64,000 bases of DNA from Providencia rettgeri (GCA_900455085.1 UGTZ01000001.1:4399501-4463500), one strand, 5' to 3'. Positions 46,701 through 57,217 are shown, counted from the stretch's first letter. Notes: generated by a model not told the origin, from the letters alone. Program-made: numbers and translations.

Positions 46701-47562
46701 TATTATAGCGAGTCACTTTATGAAATTTTCACTTATTCTCTGTACTCTAGGAAGAACAGATGAAGTCGCTCTATTTTTAGAATCCCTAAGTTTACAAACT
46801 TACCAAAACTATGAACTTATTATTATTGACCAAAATAAGGACGATAGATTAAAAAAAATACTGTCTGATTCATCAATTCAAGATAGTAAGATTTTGCATA
46901 TTGTGCAATCAGTTCCTGGTTTATCTAGGGCCAGAAATGTTGGCATTCAGCATGCCTCAGGTAATATTATAGCATTCCCTGACGATGATTGTACCTATGA
47001 TATAGATGTATTAGAAAAAGTAGCATTTTTTTTTACACATAACTCAAATAAACCACTAGCTCTAAGTGTCAACACTCGAGATATTAATTCAAGTTTTTCT
47101 CTAATTTTCTCCCCTAAAAATGAATGTTCATTTAGCAAAGATAAATTACTAGGGTGCTCTTTTACTCTTTTTTTCAGTAAAGAAGCCTCAAATATGCTTT
47201 TTGATGAACGCTTAGGTGTAGGTTCGGGATTCATTTGGGGAGCTGCAGAAGAAAATGATTTTCTTTACAGATTTTTAACATCTGGTGGTGAAGGATACTA
47301 TCTACCTTCACCAACCGTTTTTCATCCAGCTAAAGAAAATGATACTTTAGATGTAACAAGAGCATATTTATACGGAGGAGGCTTTGCTGCTTTTAGATTG
47401 AAAAACAATGGGTTGGTTAGATTTATTAAGAGTAGCCTTTTAATATTCGTTGATATTTTTAAAAATTTAATTCTAGGGAAATGGAAAAAAGCGTCTTTTA
47501 AATTCATTTTCCTTTTGGGATACTTTGTTGGTGGATTGGCATGGAAAATAGCAAATAAATGA
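46693..47562 (+). CDS. Family 2 glycosyltransferase
   Basis: A 289-residue GT-A fold transferase: FSLILCTLGRTDEVALFLES, NYELIIIDQNKDDR, GLSRARNVGIQHASGNIIAF then PDDDCTYD (the DXD-type metal site). The C-terminus has a hydrophobic stretch (SLLIFVDIFKNLILG) that may contact the membrane. It overlaps wzy by eight bases and the next gene by four. Donor and acceptor are unknown. Confidence 0.92.
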   Translation: MNSIIASHFMKFSLILCTLGRTDEVALFLESLSLQTYQNYELIIIDQNKDDRLKKILSDSSIQDSKILHIVQSVPGLSRARNVGIQHASGNIIAFPDDDCTYDIDVLEKVAFFFTHNSNKPLALSVNTRDINSSFSLIFSPKNECSFSKDKLLGCSFTLFFSKEASNMLFDERLGVGSGFIWGAAEENDFLYRFLTSGGEGYYLPSPTVFHPAKENDTLDVTRAYLYGGGFAAFRLKNNGLVRFIKSSLLIFVDIFKNLILGKWKKASFKFIFLLGYFVGGLAWKIANK

Positions 47563-48635
47563 AAAAAATACTGATCATTGCACCAAGCTCAATATACGGT
47601 GGAGGTGAAGTTTATGTAAAAAACCTCATCAACTATATAAATAAAAACTATATTATTATAGTTGGAGCTTGTAATGAAAGATTAATAAATGAAATTAACA
47701 ATAATGTTAATTTCATTTTTAAAGTTAAACCATCCACCTCTCAAGCCAATAAGCTTTACAATAATTTGTTAATTAATTACTACTCTTTTAAATATAATGT
47801 AGATATTATTTTTTTAAATGGACTCCCCGAATCGGCTCTTTATGCTTTTACCTTATTAAAAAAGAATATAGTTTGCATTGGTCACAGTAATGAGAGTCAC
47901 TTGCGATATATTAATGACCAACATGGGTTGAAAAATTTCTTATTAAAAACATTATTTAAGCTTTCATTTAAAAAATTAAAATTATTTATTGCCATTAATG
48001 AGCAAGCAAAGAGTAATTTATTATATTTTTTCCCTAAATATAAAAAATCTCAAGTTATATATAATGGCGTTCCTGAAATGGTGATTGAAAAGAAAAAAAA
48101 CAATGATTTTACAGTGGGAAGGATATGTCGATTACTCCCTGATAAAAATGTAAAACTAGCTATTGATAGCATGAAAAAAATCAATAAGGCATCTTTGATT
48201 ATTGCAGGTGAAGGACCTGAAAAAAACAAACTGGAAGAACATGCCAATAGAAGTAAAATAGACGTAACATTTTTAGGGCATTGTAATGCTGCTGATTTCT
48301 TTTCAAAAATTGACGTAATGCTATTAACCACCCCCTCAAATAGTGACGGAGATGCAACTCCACTCGTAATTTTAGAATCGATGTCAGCAGGCATTCCTGT
48401 TATATCAACAAAAGTTGGAGGGGTGCCTGAACTAATTGAACATATGGTAACAGGTATTTTATGCGAAGATACTCCAGAAAGTTTTTCAAACGCAATAAAT
48501 TTATTATTACATGATGAGATGTTATATCAAACAATATCCCATAACAGCAGAAATGCTTATATTGAGCGTTTTAGTTCCAAAATTACATTTGAACAAACAC
48601 TATCTGAAATTAATAAACACACTAGTAATAATTAA
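47559..48635 (+). CDS. Family 4 glycosyltransferase
   Basis: A 358-residue GT-B enzyme: N-terminal IIAPSSIYGGGEVYVKNLIN, donor-site VGRICRLLPDKNVKLAIDSM and GEGPEKNKLEE, then SDGDATPLVILESMSAGIPV with the EX7E-like acid motif. Retaining sugar transferase acting on nucleotide sugars in the cytoplasm. ATGA coupling to the preceding gene; a degenerate 700-bp stretch follows. Confidence 0.93.
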   Translation: MKKILIIAPSSIYGGGEVYVKNLINYINKNYIIIVGACNERLINEINNNVNFIFKVKPSTSQANKLYNNLLINYYSFKYNVDIIFLNGLPESALYAFTLLKKNIVCIGHSNESHLRYINDQHGLKNFLLKTLFKLSFKKLKLFIAINEQAKSNLLYFFPKYKKSQVIYNGVPEMVIEKKKNNDFTVGRICRLLPDKNVKLAIDSMKKINKASLIIAGEGPEKNKLEEHANRSKIDVTFLGHCNAADFFSKIDVMLLTTPSNSDGDATPLVILESMSAGIPVISTKVGGVPELIEHMVTGILCEDTPESFSNAINLLLHDEMLYQTISHNSRNAYIERFSSKITFEQTLSEINKHTSNN

Positions 48636-48984
48636 TATATTTATGATCACATACAATATATCAGATCAATAATATTGAAAAATATTATAGTTTAATACTG
48701 TCACTTACACTTGAATTTAAAAATAATTTGCTGCTTCTCTATTTATTTTTTGTTATTAAAATCACACGTTAGTTATATAATACAATTCCAATAAAGCAAT
48801 TAGTACATCATCTATTATTCTGTATTCTAGATAGGATAAAAAATTGATACTCGCATTCATTTTCCTTATGCAAAGTAAAAGCGATTTTTTAATTTAATCC
48901 AAATATTTAATATTCATTCTTTTAGGTAATGATAGATCTACAGGTTCACATTCAAAGTTGTGTGTAAGATTCAATCAATAGTTT
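48636..48984. other. Gene-free AT-rich stretch
   Basis: No open frame of credible length and no terminator with a clear T run. Its 3' part may be the eroded N-terminal end of the acetyltransferase pseudogene that follows, suggesting that this interval is a decayed gene. Confidence 0.5.
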
Positions 48985-49331
48985 AGAAAAGGGAATAAAA
49001 TTGAAAACAAAGTAGGAATAGATGATTTGCTCATATTGAAGGAATAGGAGGGTAATTATTGATGATGACAAAATCATTAGATCATATTTTAGTATTCACC
49101 CCGAAAACCATAATTTTGCAGATTTAGACATACTGATACGAAATCAAGGCGTGAATCATAGAGATATTAATATTGATTCAGATTGCTGGGTAGGCGCTAA
49201 AGTAACTATACTAATGCTACAATTATTAGAAATGGCTGTGTTATTGCAGCAAAAGCTGCAGTCAATTCAACTTTTCCTGATAATGTGGTTATTGCTGGGA
49301 TTTCAGCAAAAATAATTAAAAGAAGGAACTG
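48985..49331 (+). pseudogene. Decayed hexapeptide-repeat O-acetyltransferase
   Basis: Pieces of a left-handed beta-helix acetyltransferase are readable but lie in different frames with stops: GIDD near 49020, then VIIDDDKIIRSYFSIHPENH (from about 49050), IRNQGVNHRDINIDSDCWVG, and after a frame change ATIIRNGCVIAAKAAVNS and VVIAGISAKIIKRRN ending at 49331. Several repeats between AKVTIL and ATIIRN appear deleted. Unlike the other frameshifts in the window, one base does not repair it, so it is genuinely broken. It would once have acetylated the O-unit. Confidence 0.75.
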
Positions 49332-50419
49332 ATGAAAAAACAATCTTTTTTCTTTGTGCATTTATTTAATGACTACAGTGGAAGCCCTTTAGTACTGAAA
49401 AACATGATAAATGCAATAAAAAAATCAGGTGAAAGCATTACATTATTGACCAGTAAACATAGTGGATTTTTATCAAATATTAGCGAGACCAGTTACATTA
49501 GATTATTTTATAAATACTCTAATATTAAATTAATAACTTTTTTTTCTTTACATTATCTCAAATTGATGTGTTTTTGAAACTTTCAGTTAATATATTAATT
49601 CATCGATTTAAAAAAAATAAATGCACTGTAGTTATTAATACCGTATTACCTTTTTCTGCAGGTTTAGCTGCGTTTTTGTTTGCCAATCGAACAATTTATT
49701 ACATTCATGAAACACACATCAAACCAAAATTATTAAATAAGCTACTACTTTTTGGTGTTCGTAAATTTTCGGATGAAATAATATATGTTTCTAACTACAC
49801 AAAAGACGCCATTGACATTCAAAAAAATTGTATTGTCATTCCTAATCCATTAAGAAATGACTTTAATTTAAATCCTAGTCTTGATTTTCATGCTAAACAT
49901 AATGATAAAAATGTCTTTTTTTCAGGCTCACTTAAAGCATACAAGGGTATATATAATTTCATAAAAATTGCTGAACATTGTCCACAAATTAATTTCATTG
50001 CAGCTCTAAATTGCCATGAAACTGATTTTCATGAATTTGTAACTAAGTATCATCATCAAAACATCTCTTTTTTTCATAGACCAAACTTTATTAAATCACT
50101 GTATGAAAAATCATTCATTATTCTAAACTTATCAATTCCTGAGGATTGGACTGAAACATTTGGATTATCAATCCTTGAAGGTATGTCGTATGGGTGTGTT
50201 CCTATCGTTCCCCCTGCCGGAGGGCCTTTAGAAATTGTTAATCCTGATTTCGGATATTATATTCATTCAAATCATGTAGACAAAATTTCAAAAATAATAA
50301 ATGATTTATCTTGCAATTATAACGAATGGTATAAAAAATCACAGTCAGCTTTAAATAAGTCTAATGAATTTAGTTTTCAAGAATATACAAAATCTATTAA
50401 TAATTTTTTAGGAATATAG
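49332..50419 (+). CDS. Family 4 glycosyltransferase (frameshifted as assembled)
   Basis: The first frame (MKKQSFFFVHLFNDYSGSPL) stops at 49577 and the second runs to 50419. Adding one T to the T5 run at 49571-49575 joins HYLKLMCF to LKLSVNILIHRF and gives 362 residues, normal for GT4. The C-terminal domain has VFFSGSLKAYKGIYNFI and TETFGLSILEGMSYGCVP, the EX7E motif. Donor and linkage unknown. Confidence 0.87.
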
Positions 50420-50420
50420 T

Positions 50421-51479
50421 GTGAAAGTTATTTCAATTGTAGGAACTGTTGGATTACCGGCTTGTTATGGTGGCTTTGAGTCTTTAATTGAAAATTTGAC
50501 CAAGAACTCATCAGGTGATATTAAATATAAAGTTTTTTGCTCATCGCAGTTTTTCAAAAATAAAATAAATGCCTATAACAATGCTGATTTAATATATATA
50601 CCTTTAAATGCAAATGGTATTCAAAGCATTTTTTATGACATTATTTCATTAATAAAAACTTTGTTCTATAAAAATGACGTGACCTTGATATTAGGTGTAT
50701 CGGGTTGTTTATTCTTGCCTTTTTATAAATTCTTTTCAAAAGCAAAAGTCATAACTAATATCGATGGTTTAGAGTGGAAACGCGATAAATGGGGGGCTGT
50801 GGCTAAATGGTTTCTAAAACGTTCTGAGTATTTTGCAGTAAAATACTCGGATATAATTATATCTGATAATCAAGCAATCGCTGATTATGTTAATCAAAGC
50901 TATAATTTGTCATCTGAGGTAATAGCATATGGGGGAGATCATGCTATTATATCCAACCATATTGAGAATACTATCCCAACTGGAGATTATTATCTTTCCA
51001 TTTGTAGAATAGAGCCAGAAAATAATATCTCACTCATTTTAGAGTCCTTTTCTGCCAGTAAAAGAAAAATTAAATTCATAGGGAATTGGAAAAATTCTGT
51101 TTATGGCCAGTGCTTATATAAAGAATATTCACAATATGAGAATATAGAACTAATAGACCCCATTTATGACATATCAACCCTTTATAATTATAGAATAAAT
51201 TGTAAAGCATATATACATGGACATTCCGCAGGGGGAACAAACCCTTCGTTAGTTGAAGCTATGCATATTGGCAGACCCATTTTAGCATTTGACTGTGACT
51301 TCAATAGGTATTCAACTGACAATAAAGCTTTATATTTTTCAAACGATAACTCACTTTTAAAATTAATTGAAGATACAGATGATAATATGCTTGTATCTAA
51401 CTCTGAAAAAATGAAAGAAATTGCTATTGAAAAATATACTTGGAGTAAAATAGCCACACAATATGAAAGCCTTTATTAA
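50421..51479 (+). CDS. DUF1972-containing glycosyltransferase, probable rhamnosyltransferase
   Basis: A 352-residue GT-B protein with the N-terminal DUF1972 signature: IVGTVGLPACYGGFESLIEN and VITNIDGLEWKRDKWG. The donor domain has YYLSICRIEPENNISLILES and HSAGGTNPSLVEAMHIGRPI. DUF1972 enzymes include rhamnosyltransferases such as WchF/Cps types, and dTDP-rhamnose is made by rmlBDAC here, so rhamnose is the most likely donor. GTG start two bases after the preceding stop. The following 296 bp are AT-rich and gene-free. Confidence 0.9.
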   Translation: MKVISIVGTVGLPACYGGFESLIENLTKNSSGDIKYKVFCSSQFFKNKINAYNNADLIYIPLNANGIQSIFYDIISLIKTLFYKNDVTLILGVSGCLFLPFYKFFSKAKVITNIDGLEWKRDKWGAVAKWFLKRSEYFAVKYSDIIISDNQAIADYVNQSYNLSSEVIAYGGDHAIISNHIENTIPTGDYYLSICRIEPENNISLILESFSASKRKIKFIGNWKNSVYGQCLYKEYSQYENIELIDPIYDISTLYNYRINCKAYIHGHSAGGTNPSLVEAMHIGRPILAFDCDFNRYSTDNKALYFSNDNSLLKLIEDTDDNMLVSNSEKMKEIAIEKYTWSKIATQYESLY

Positions 51480-51775
51480 TAATATGTAAACTTGTTATGA
51501 AACTATAAATAGACTATTAAATATCATTTTTATCGAACTATAGCCAGACACTTTAACTAATCGTATAGTATAAGAATCAGTAACTTAGTCGTAAAAAATC
51601 TTTACAAAGAGAATGTCCAATATAATTAACCTACAATGCAACGTTAATATCTTCTTTTCCAAAGATTGCTCTCTATAAGCTTCCTTAGAAATTATATTAA
51701 AAACGTATAAGTGTGATGATGATAACTCCCACTACTTATATTTTATCTAAACATTTTTTATCATAGGATGGACTT

Positions 51776-52930
51776 GTGCTTAGTAAGCATCTCTCACTTA
51801 CATTACTAACCGCCAGCATTTTACTTACAGGCTGCACCGTCACCCCCGGTGCCTATATATCAACCTCAGGCAAAAATGTAGTTGATACGGGTGACCGTGA
51901 CATTACCAAATTGGTTGATATCTACCCCATTTCACCAAAATTATTGGATGATATGTACACCGCCCCCACCATTGCTAAACCGAATGCGCAGTTAGAAAAG
52001 CAACTGACTCACTATGAATACCGCGTGGGTGCCGGTGATGTATTAACCATTACGGTTTGGGACCACCCTGAATTGACTATCCCTGCGGGTTCTTACCGTA
52101 GTGCGCAAGACTCCGGTAACTGGGTTCACTCCGACGGCACTATCTATTACCCATATATTGGTAAAGTCAAAGTGATCGGTAAAACCGTTACTGAAATCCG
52201 AACCTTGATCAGCAACCGTTTAGCCACCTATATCGAATCCCCACAAGTGGATGTGAGTATTGCCGCCTTCCGTTCACAAAAAATGTATGTGTCAGGAGAA
52301 GTCGCCAAACCGGGTACACTCCCTATCACTAACGTTCCTTTAACTATCTTAGAAGCCTTTAATAATGCCGGTGGTTTAACCGAAAAAGCCGATTGGGATA
52401 ATGTAGTGCTTACTCGTAACGGCAAAGAAACTCGAATTTCGCTGCAATCTCTTGTGCAATATGGGGATTTAACCCAAAACCATTTAATGTTATCTGGTGA
52501 TGTCCTGTATGTGCCACGTAATGATAGCCAAAAAGTGTTTGTCATGGGTGAAGTGGGTCAACCAACGACCTTAACCATTGACCGTGCGGGTATGAGCATT
52601 ACTGAAGCTCTAAGCAAAGCGAGTGGGATAGACCAAAATACTGCCAATGCAACGGGTGTATTTGTTATCCGCCCAATTAAAAACCAACCAGCAGAAGACA
52701 AAGAACTCGAAGCGCTATTACCGAAAAAAATGGCCGCTGTTTATCAGTTAGACCTATCAGATGCGACATCGCTTGTAATGGGTACTGAATTTAAACTGCA
52801 GCCTTATGACTTAGTGTATGTTACCGCTGCGCCTGTGGTGCGTTGGAACCGTTTGATTACCCAACTGTTACCAACTATCGCTTCATATAATCAGTTAACC
52901 GAAGGTACCAAGCGTATCCACGACTGGTAA
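51776..52930 (+). CDS. wza: Outer-membrane polysaccharide export lipoprotein Wza
   Basis: Wza forms the octameric export channel. GTG start; lipoprotein signal with lipobox LLTGC (Cys20); polysaccharide export domain (YEYRVGAGDVLTITVWDHPE) and two SLBB-type domains (KMYVSGEVAKPGTLPITNVP; KVFVMGEVGQPTTLTIDRAG). Length 384 and C-terminal membrane helix (PVVRWNRLITQLLPTIASY) are standard. First gene of wza-wzb-wzc, whose GC is higher than the preceding serotype genes. Confidence 0.96.
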   Translation: MLSKHLSLTLLTASILLTGCTVTPGAYISTSGKNVVDTGDRDITKLVDIYPISPKLLDDMYTAPTIAKPNAQLEKQLTHYEYRVGAGDVLTITVWDHPELTIPAGSYRSAQDSGNWVHSDGTIYYPYIGKVKVIGKTVTEIRTLISNRLATYIESPQVDVSIAAFRSQKMYVSGEVAKPGTLPITNVPLTILEAFNNAGGLTEKADWDNVVLTRNGKETRISLQSLVQYGDLTQNHLMLSGDVLYVPRNDSQKVFVMGEVGQPTTLTIDRAGMSITEALSKASGIDQNTANATGVFVIRPIKNQPAEDKELEALLPKKMAAVYQLDLSDATSLVMGTEFKLQPYDLVYVTAAPVVRWNRLITQLLPTIASYNQLTEGTKRIHDW

Positions 52931-52935
52931 TCGAT

Positions 52936-53364
52936 ATGTTTAATAATATTCTCGTTGTTTGTATGGGAAATATCTGTCGCTCTCCTACGGGGGAGCGTTT
53001 ATTGCAACAGTATTTTCCCGAAAAAACTGTTCATTCGGCAGGTATTATCGCTAAAAATGATATGCCCGCTTATGACAGTGCCATCCGGATTGCCGAGCAA
53101 CATAGCCTTTCCCTTGAAAACCATCAATCACGTCGATTAACCAGCGAAATATGCCATAAAGCAGACTTAATCCTAGTGATGGAAAACGATCATATTGCTA
53201 AAATCCACCAGCAGTTTCCTGAAACTCGCGGTAAGGTGATGTTATTTGGGCAATGGATCAATAAAACTGAAATCCCTGACCCGCACAAACGCAGCGATGA
53301 AATGTTTGAACATGTTTACCAGTTGATGGAAAAAGCCGCGATTGCTTGGCAAGGCAAAATTTAA
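52936..53364 (+). CDS. wzb: Low-molecular-weight protein tyrosine phosphatase Wzb
   Basis: A 142-residue phosphatase with the P-loop VCMGNICRSPTGERLL (nucleophile Cys9, Arg15) and the general-acid DP in EIPDPHKRSDEMF. It removes phosphate from the Tyr tail of Wzc, cycling it during polymer export and length control. Five bases after wza. Confidence 0.97.
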   Translation: MFNNILVVCMGNICRSPTGERLLQQYFPEKTVHSAGIIAKNDMPAYDSAIRIAEQHSLSLENHQSRRLTSEICHKADLILVMENDHIAKIHQQFPETRGKVMLFGQWINKTEIPDPHKRSDEMFEHVYQLMEKAAIAWQGKI

Positions 53365-53399
53365 TTTTATTTATTGGATGACTTAACATTTAACCTATT

Positions 53400-55478
53400 A
53401 TGAACACAACAAAAAATAGCTCCCCTGCCTCAGATGAAATCGATCTGCTCGCTCTGTTTAAAGTTTTGAAATCCAACACCATTAAAATTGGGTTTTTTAC
53501 TGTTATTTTTGCGGCTATCGCCATTGCATACAGTTTATTAGCAACCCCCATATACCAAGCGAATGCGACCTTACAGTATGACAAATTAGGTCAGGTCTCA
53601 TTACTCGACCAAATGAGTGATGTCATGCCATTTGGTAACAGCAATAACCAAGTCGACTCTGAAATTGAAGTTATCAAATCCCGCATGGTATTGGGCAAAA
53701 CCGTTGCAGACTTGAACTTAGACACTCAAGCAGCCCCTGAAGGCTTTGTCAGTAAGTTACTTGGTGAAGTGGCTCCCGTCCATATTGCCCTATTTCAATT
53801 ACCTGAAAACTTAATTGGCCAGCCATTGACCCTAACTTATTTAGGGGATAATAATTATTCCCTAAATGTGGATGGCCAAGTCTTGCAAGGTAAAGTCGGT
53901 GAAGTGCTCAAACAAAGTGAAATTAACTTATTAATTTCCAGTTTCGCAGCTGAAACTGGTGAAGAATTTTCGTTAATCAAAAATGCCCGTTACTCTACCA
54001 TTGAAGACTTACGCAATACCCTAACCATTGCGGAAGTGGGCAAAGGTACCGGTATTATCAGCTTAGCGATTAAAGGTGCGGATCAAGTTGAGAATGTTAA
54101 CATTCTCAACAGTGTTATCCAAAACTATGTAGACCAAAATACCGAGCGTAAAAAAGAAGTCACCAACAATACACTCGTGTTCTTAGATGGCTACTTACCT
54201 ACGATTAAAAAGAAATTAGATAACTACGAAAACCAGCTCAATGCCTTTCGCAAAAAGAATGAATCGATTGACCTCTCTCTAGAAGCTAAAGCGGCTTTAG
54301 ATACTGCTTTGCAGGTCGAAGAGAAACTCAATGAATTGACCTTCAAAGAAGTGGAAATTCAACAGTTATATACCCGTAACCACCCGGCTTATCAGTCTCT
54401 ATTAGATAAACGCCAGCAACTGTTACGTGAGAAAGAAAAAATCAGTAAAAATATTCAAAAATTACCGAATACCCAACAAGAAATCGTCCGTTTAACCCGT
54501 GATGTTGAAGCAGAACAAGCGATTTACGCTCAATTAGTCGCGAAACAACAAGAGCTCAGTGTACTGAACTCCGGTATTACCGCGGATGTGCGTATTATTG
54601 ACTCTGCGGAGTCCCAACCAAAGCCTGTGGCACCAAAAAAATCACTGATTGTTGCTCTTGCCACTATCCTTGGCTTTATTGTCGGCTGCGCGTATGTCAT
54701 TGCTCGCGAGTTCTTTAATAATAAAATTAAGAGCACGGAAGATATCGATGCATTGGGTGTCAACGTCTACGCTACCATTCCTTTCTCAGCCCATGAGAAA
54801 AAACTGATTGAAGCAGGCAATAAGAGCCCATTAGCGATAGAAAACCCAGCAGATACCGCGGTTGAAGCTATCCGTTCATTACGTACCAGTGTTTATTTCT
54901 CGGTAATGAACCAAGGTAACAACCTCGTTATGGTGACTAGTGCGTCACCTGGAGTCGGGAAAAGTTTTGTTACCTCCAATATGGCGGTGGTACTGGCTAA
55001 CGCAGGTAAGAAAGTTCTGTTAATCGATACCGATTTACGTAAAGGCCGTTTGCATAAAGCCTTTGGCTTAAACAATAAAGCGGGCTTATCTGAATACTTA
55101 TCGCAACAAAGTTTAGAATCACCGACTATTCATGCCAACGTGATTGAAAACCTCGATGTGATTTGTCGTGGTAAAAATGTTACTCACTCCTCTGAGTTAT
55201 TAATGGGTGAGCGCTTTAAGCAGTTACTGGATAAAGTCAAAAACCAATACGACATTGTGGTGATCGATACCGCACCAATCTTAGCAATTACTGACTCGGC
55301 GATTATTGGTAAATATGTCGGTACTTCATTACTGATTGCTTTCTACGGGGTGAATACCGTGAAAGATGTCGATTTATCACTGAAACGCTTTAAGCAAAAT
55401 GATATCGAAATTACGGGTGTGATCTTGAATGGTATTGATGCAAGATCTGACGATTATAACTACCATTACGAATATTAA
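53400..55478 (+). CDS. wzc: Tyrosine autokinase / polysaccharide co-polymerase Wzc
   Basis: A 692-residue inner-membrane protein. An N-terminal Wzz domain with membrane segment (FFTVIFAAIAIAYSLLATPI), a long periplasmic coiled-coil region (about 250-410), a second membrane segment before a BY-kinase: Walker A SASPGVGKSFVTSN, A' VLLIDTDLRKGRLHK, Walker B DIVVIDTAPI. The Tyr-rich tail DDYNYHYEY has four Tyr and is shorter than in E. coli. Works with Wza and Wzb; whether it exports capsule or governs O-antigen length here is undecided. Confidence 0.95.
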   Translation: MNTTKNSSPASDEIDLLALFKVLKSNTIKIGFFTVIFAAIAIAYSLLATPIYQANATLQYDKLGQVSLLDQMSDVMPFGNSNNQVDSEIEVIKSRMVLGKTVADLNLDTQAAPEGFVSKLLGEVAPVHIALFQLPENLIGQPLTLTYLGDNNYSLNVDGQVLQGKVGEVLKQSEINLLISSFAAETGEEFSLIKNARYSTIEDLRNTLTIAEVGKGTGIISLAIKGADQVENVNILNSVIQNYVDQNTERKKEVTNNTLVFLDGYLPTIKKKLDNYENQLNAFRKKNESIDLSLEAKAALDTALQVEEKLNELTFKEVEIQQLYTRNHPAYQSLLDKRQQLLREKEKISKNIQKLPNTQQEIVRLTRDVEAEQAIYAQLVAKQQELSVLNSGITADVRIIDSAESQPKPVAPKKSLIVALATILGFIVGCAYVIAREFFNNKIKSTEDIDALGVNVYATIPFSAHEKKLIEAGNKSPLAIENPADTAVEAIRSLRTSVYFSVMNQGNNLVMVTSASPGVGKSFVTSNMAVVLANAGKKVLLIDTDLRKGRLHKAFGLNNKAGLSEYLSQQSLESPTIHANVIENLDVICRGKNVTHSSELLMGERFKQLLDKVKNQYDIVVIDTAPILAITDSAIIGKYVGTSLLIAFYGVNTVKDVDLSLKRFKQNDIEITGVILNGIDARSDDYNYHYEY

Positions 55479-55495
55479 GAATCAGGAATATTGAG

Positions 55496-56522
55496 ATGAA
55501 TAATCAACACGTTCTCGTTACTGGTGGTCTTGGCTACATTGGTAGCCATACCTGTGTACAGATGATCCAGCAAGGGATGCAGCCGGTTATTTTAGATAAC
55601 TTGCATAATGCTAACCTTGAGGTGCTTAACCGTATTGAAGCTATCACAGGTGTTAAGCCAGTTTTTTACCAAGGTGATGTGCGTGATGGCCAAATTTTAG
55701 AATCTATTTTTGCTAATCATCAAATTCATTCCGTCATTCACTTTGCTGGGTTAAAAGCCGTTGGTGAGTCAGTGCAGAAACCGATTGAATACTATGATGT
55801 TAACGTCAATGGCACACTGGTATTAGTGGAAAGCATGAAAAAAGCCGGTGTTAAAAGCCTGATTTTTAGTTCATCGGCAACCGTTTATGGCGACCCTGAA
55901 GAAGTACCATTAACAGAAAATTCCAAAGTCGGAGGAACCACCAACCCATATGGAACCAGTAAGTATATGGTTGAGCGTATCCTTTCGGATTTATATACTG
56001 CGGAAGATGATTGGTCACTGACATTACTACGTTACTTTAACCCTGTTGGCGCACACCCATCCGGAACCATGGGGGGAAGACCCGCAAGGTATTCCAAATA
56101 ATTTGGCACCGTTTGTTTCACAAGTCGCTGTAGGCCGCCGCCCACAAGTCATGGTATTTGGTAATGATTACCCAACACCGGATGGTACTGGTGTGCGTGA
56201 CTATATTCACGTGATGGATTTGGCAGATGGCCATATTGCCGCACTAAATAAAGTTAGCCAGCAAGCAGGATTACATGTTTACAATCTTGGTACAGGAACT
56301 GGCACAAGTGTGCTGGAAATTATTACTGCTTTTGAAAAAGCGGCAGGTAAACCAATTAAATATGAGATTGTAGCAAGACGCCCCGGTGATATTGCGGAAT
56401 GCTGGTCTAGCCCAGAAAAAGCGTTGAAAGATTTAAACTGGAAGGCACAGTATTCAATTCAAGATATGGTGAATGATAGCTGGCGTTGGCAGTCCATGAA
56501 CCCTAATGGTTATAACAGCTAA
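55496..56522 (+). CDS. galE: UDP-glucose 4-epimerase GalE (frameshifted as assembled)
   Basis: Interconverts UDP-Glc and UDP-Gal (possibly the N-acetyl forms). NAD motif VTGGLGYIGSHTC; catalytic SSSATVYG and NPYGTSKYMVE. A G6 run (56071-56076) is one too long; with five G residues the sequence continues SGTMGEDPQGIPNNLAPFV and the product is 341 residues, normal for GalE. It is 17 bp after wzc and closes the polysaccharide operon. Confidence 0.94.
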
Positions 56523-56543
56523 CCTCAACGAGTTATTTCAGAG

Positions 56544-56570
56544 ACGAGCCTTTATGGCTCGTTTTTTGTT
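56544..56570 (+). terminator. Terminator of the polysaccharide operon
   Basis: ACGAGCC-tttat-GGCTCGT stem followed by TTTTT, 22 bp after the galE stop. Confidence 0.92.
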
Positions 56571-56682
56571 TTCAGGGGTACAAATAATTTTTACGGCACA
56601 AATCAAAGTTCCACATGAAAACAAACCCATTTGCGCGTAAACTCTTCCCATCATTTCTTATCAAAAATATCAGCTTAACGTT

Positions 56683-57186
56683 ATGCCACACATTGTTTTA
56701 TTCGAACCGGAAATACCGCCAAATACTGGCAATATCATTCGTCTTTGTGCCAATACTGGCTTTGATTTGCATCTTATTCACCCTCTTGGGTTTACATGGG
56801 ATGATAAACGCCTACGCCGTGCGGGTTTAGACTATAGCGAATTTGCCGATATCAAGCACCACCATGATTATTTTGCTTTTTTAAAAAGTGAAGGGCTAAA
56901 CCCGGATAATAACCAATCTGAAAGTGGGGCTCGCGTGTTTGCTTTAACCACTAAAGGTAAGCCAAGTCACAGCAATGTCAGCTACCAACAAAATGACTAT
57001 TTGATGTTTGGCCCTGAAACCCGTGGGTTGCCACCTTATGTGCTAGATAACATGCCAATGGAGCAGAAAATTCGTATTCCTATGTTGGCAGACAGCCGCA
57101 GTATGAATTTATCCAACTCTGTGGCAGTGGTTGTGTTTGAAGCATGGAGGCAGTTGGGGTATACAGGGGCGCTGCTAAAGGACTAG
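56683..57186 (+). CDS. trmL: tRNA (cytidine/uridine-2'-O-)-methyltransferase TrmL
   Basis: A 167-residue SPOUT methyltransferase: FEPEIPPNTGNIIRLCANTG, LMFGPETRGLP and the C-terminal knot IPMLADSRSMNLSNSVAVVV. It methylates the wobble position of tRNA-Leu. Formerly yibK; it is the conserved right border of Providencia O-antigen loci. Faces the toxin gene. Confidence 0.97.
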   Translation: MPHIVLFEPEIPPNTGNIIRLCANTGFDLHLIHPLGFTWDDKRLRRAGLDYSEFADIKHHHDYFAFLKSEGLNPDNNQSESGARVFALTTKGKPSHSNVSYQQNDYLMFGPETRGLPPYVLDNMPMEQKIRIPMLADSRSMNLSNSVAVVVFEAWRQLGYTGALLKD

Positions 57187-57192
57187 ATTATA

Positions 57193-57217
57193 AAAGGAGC
57201 TCAGTTTGAGTTCCTTT
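57193..57217. terminator. Possible bidirectional stem-loop between trmL and the toxin gene
   Basis: AAAGGAgCTC-agttt-GAGtTCCTTT with one mismatch, just past the trmL stop and touching the toxin stop. The T tract is weak on both strands. Confidence 0.4.
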
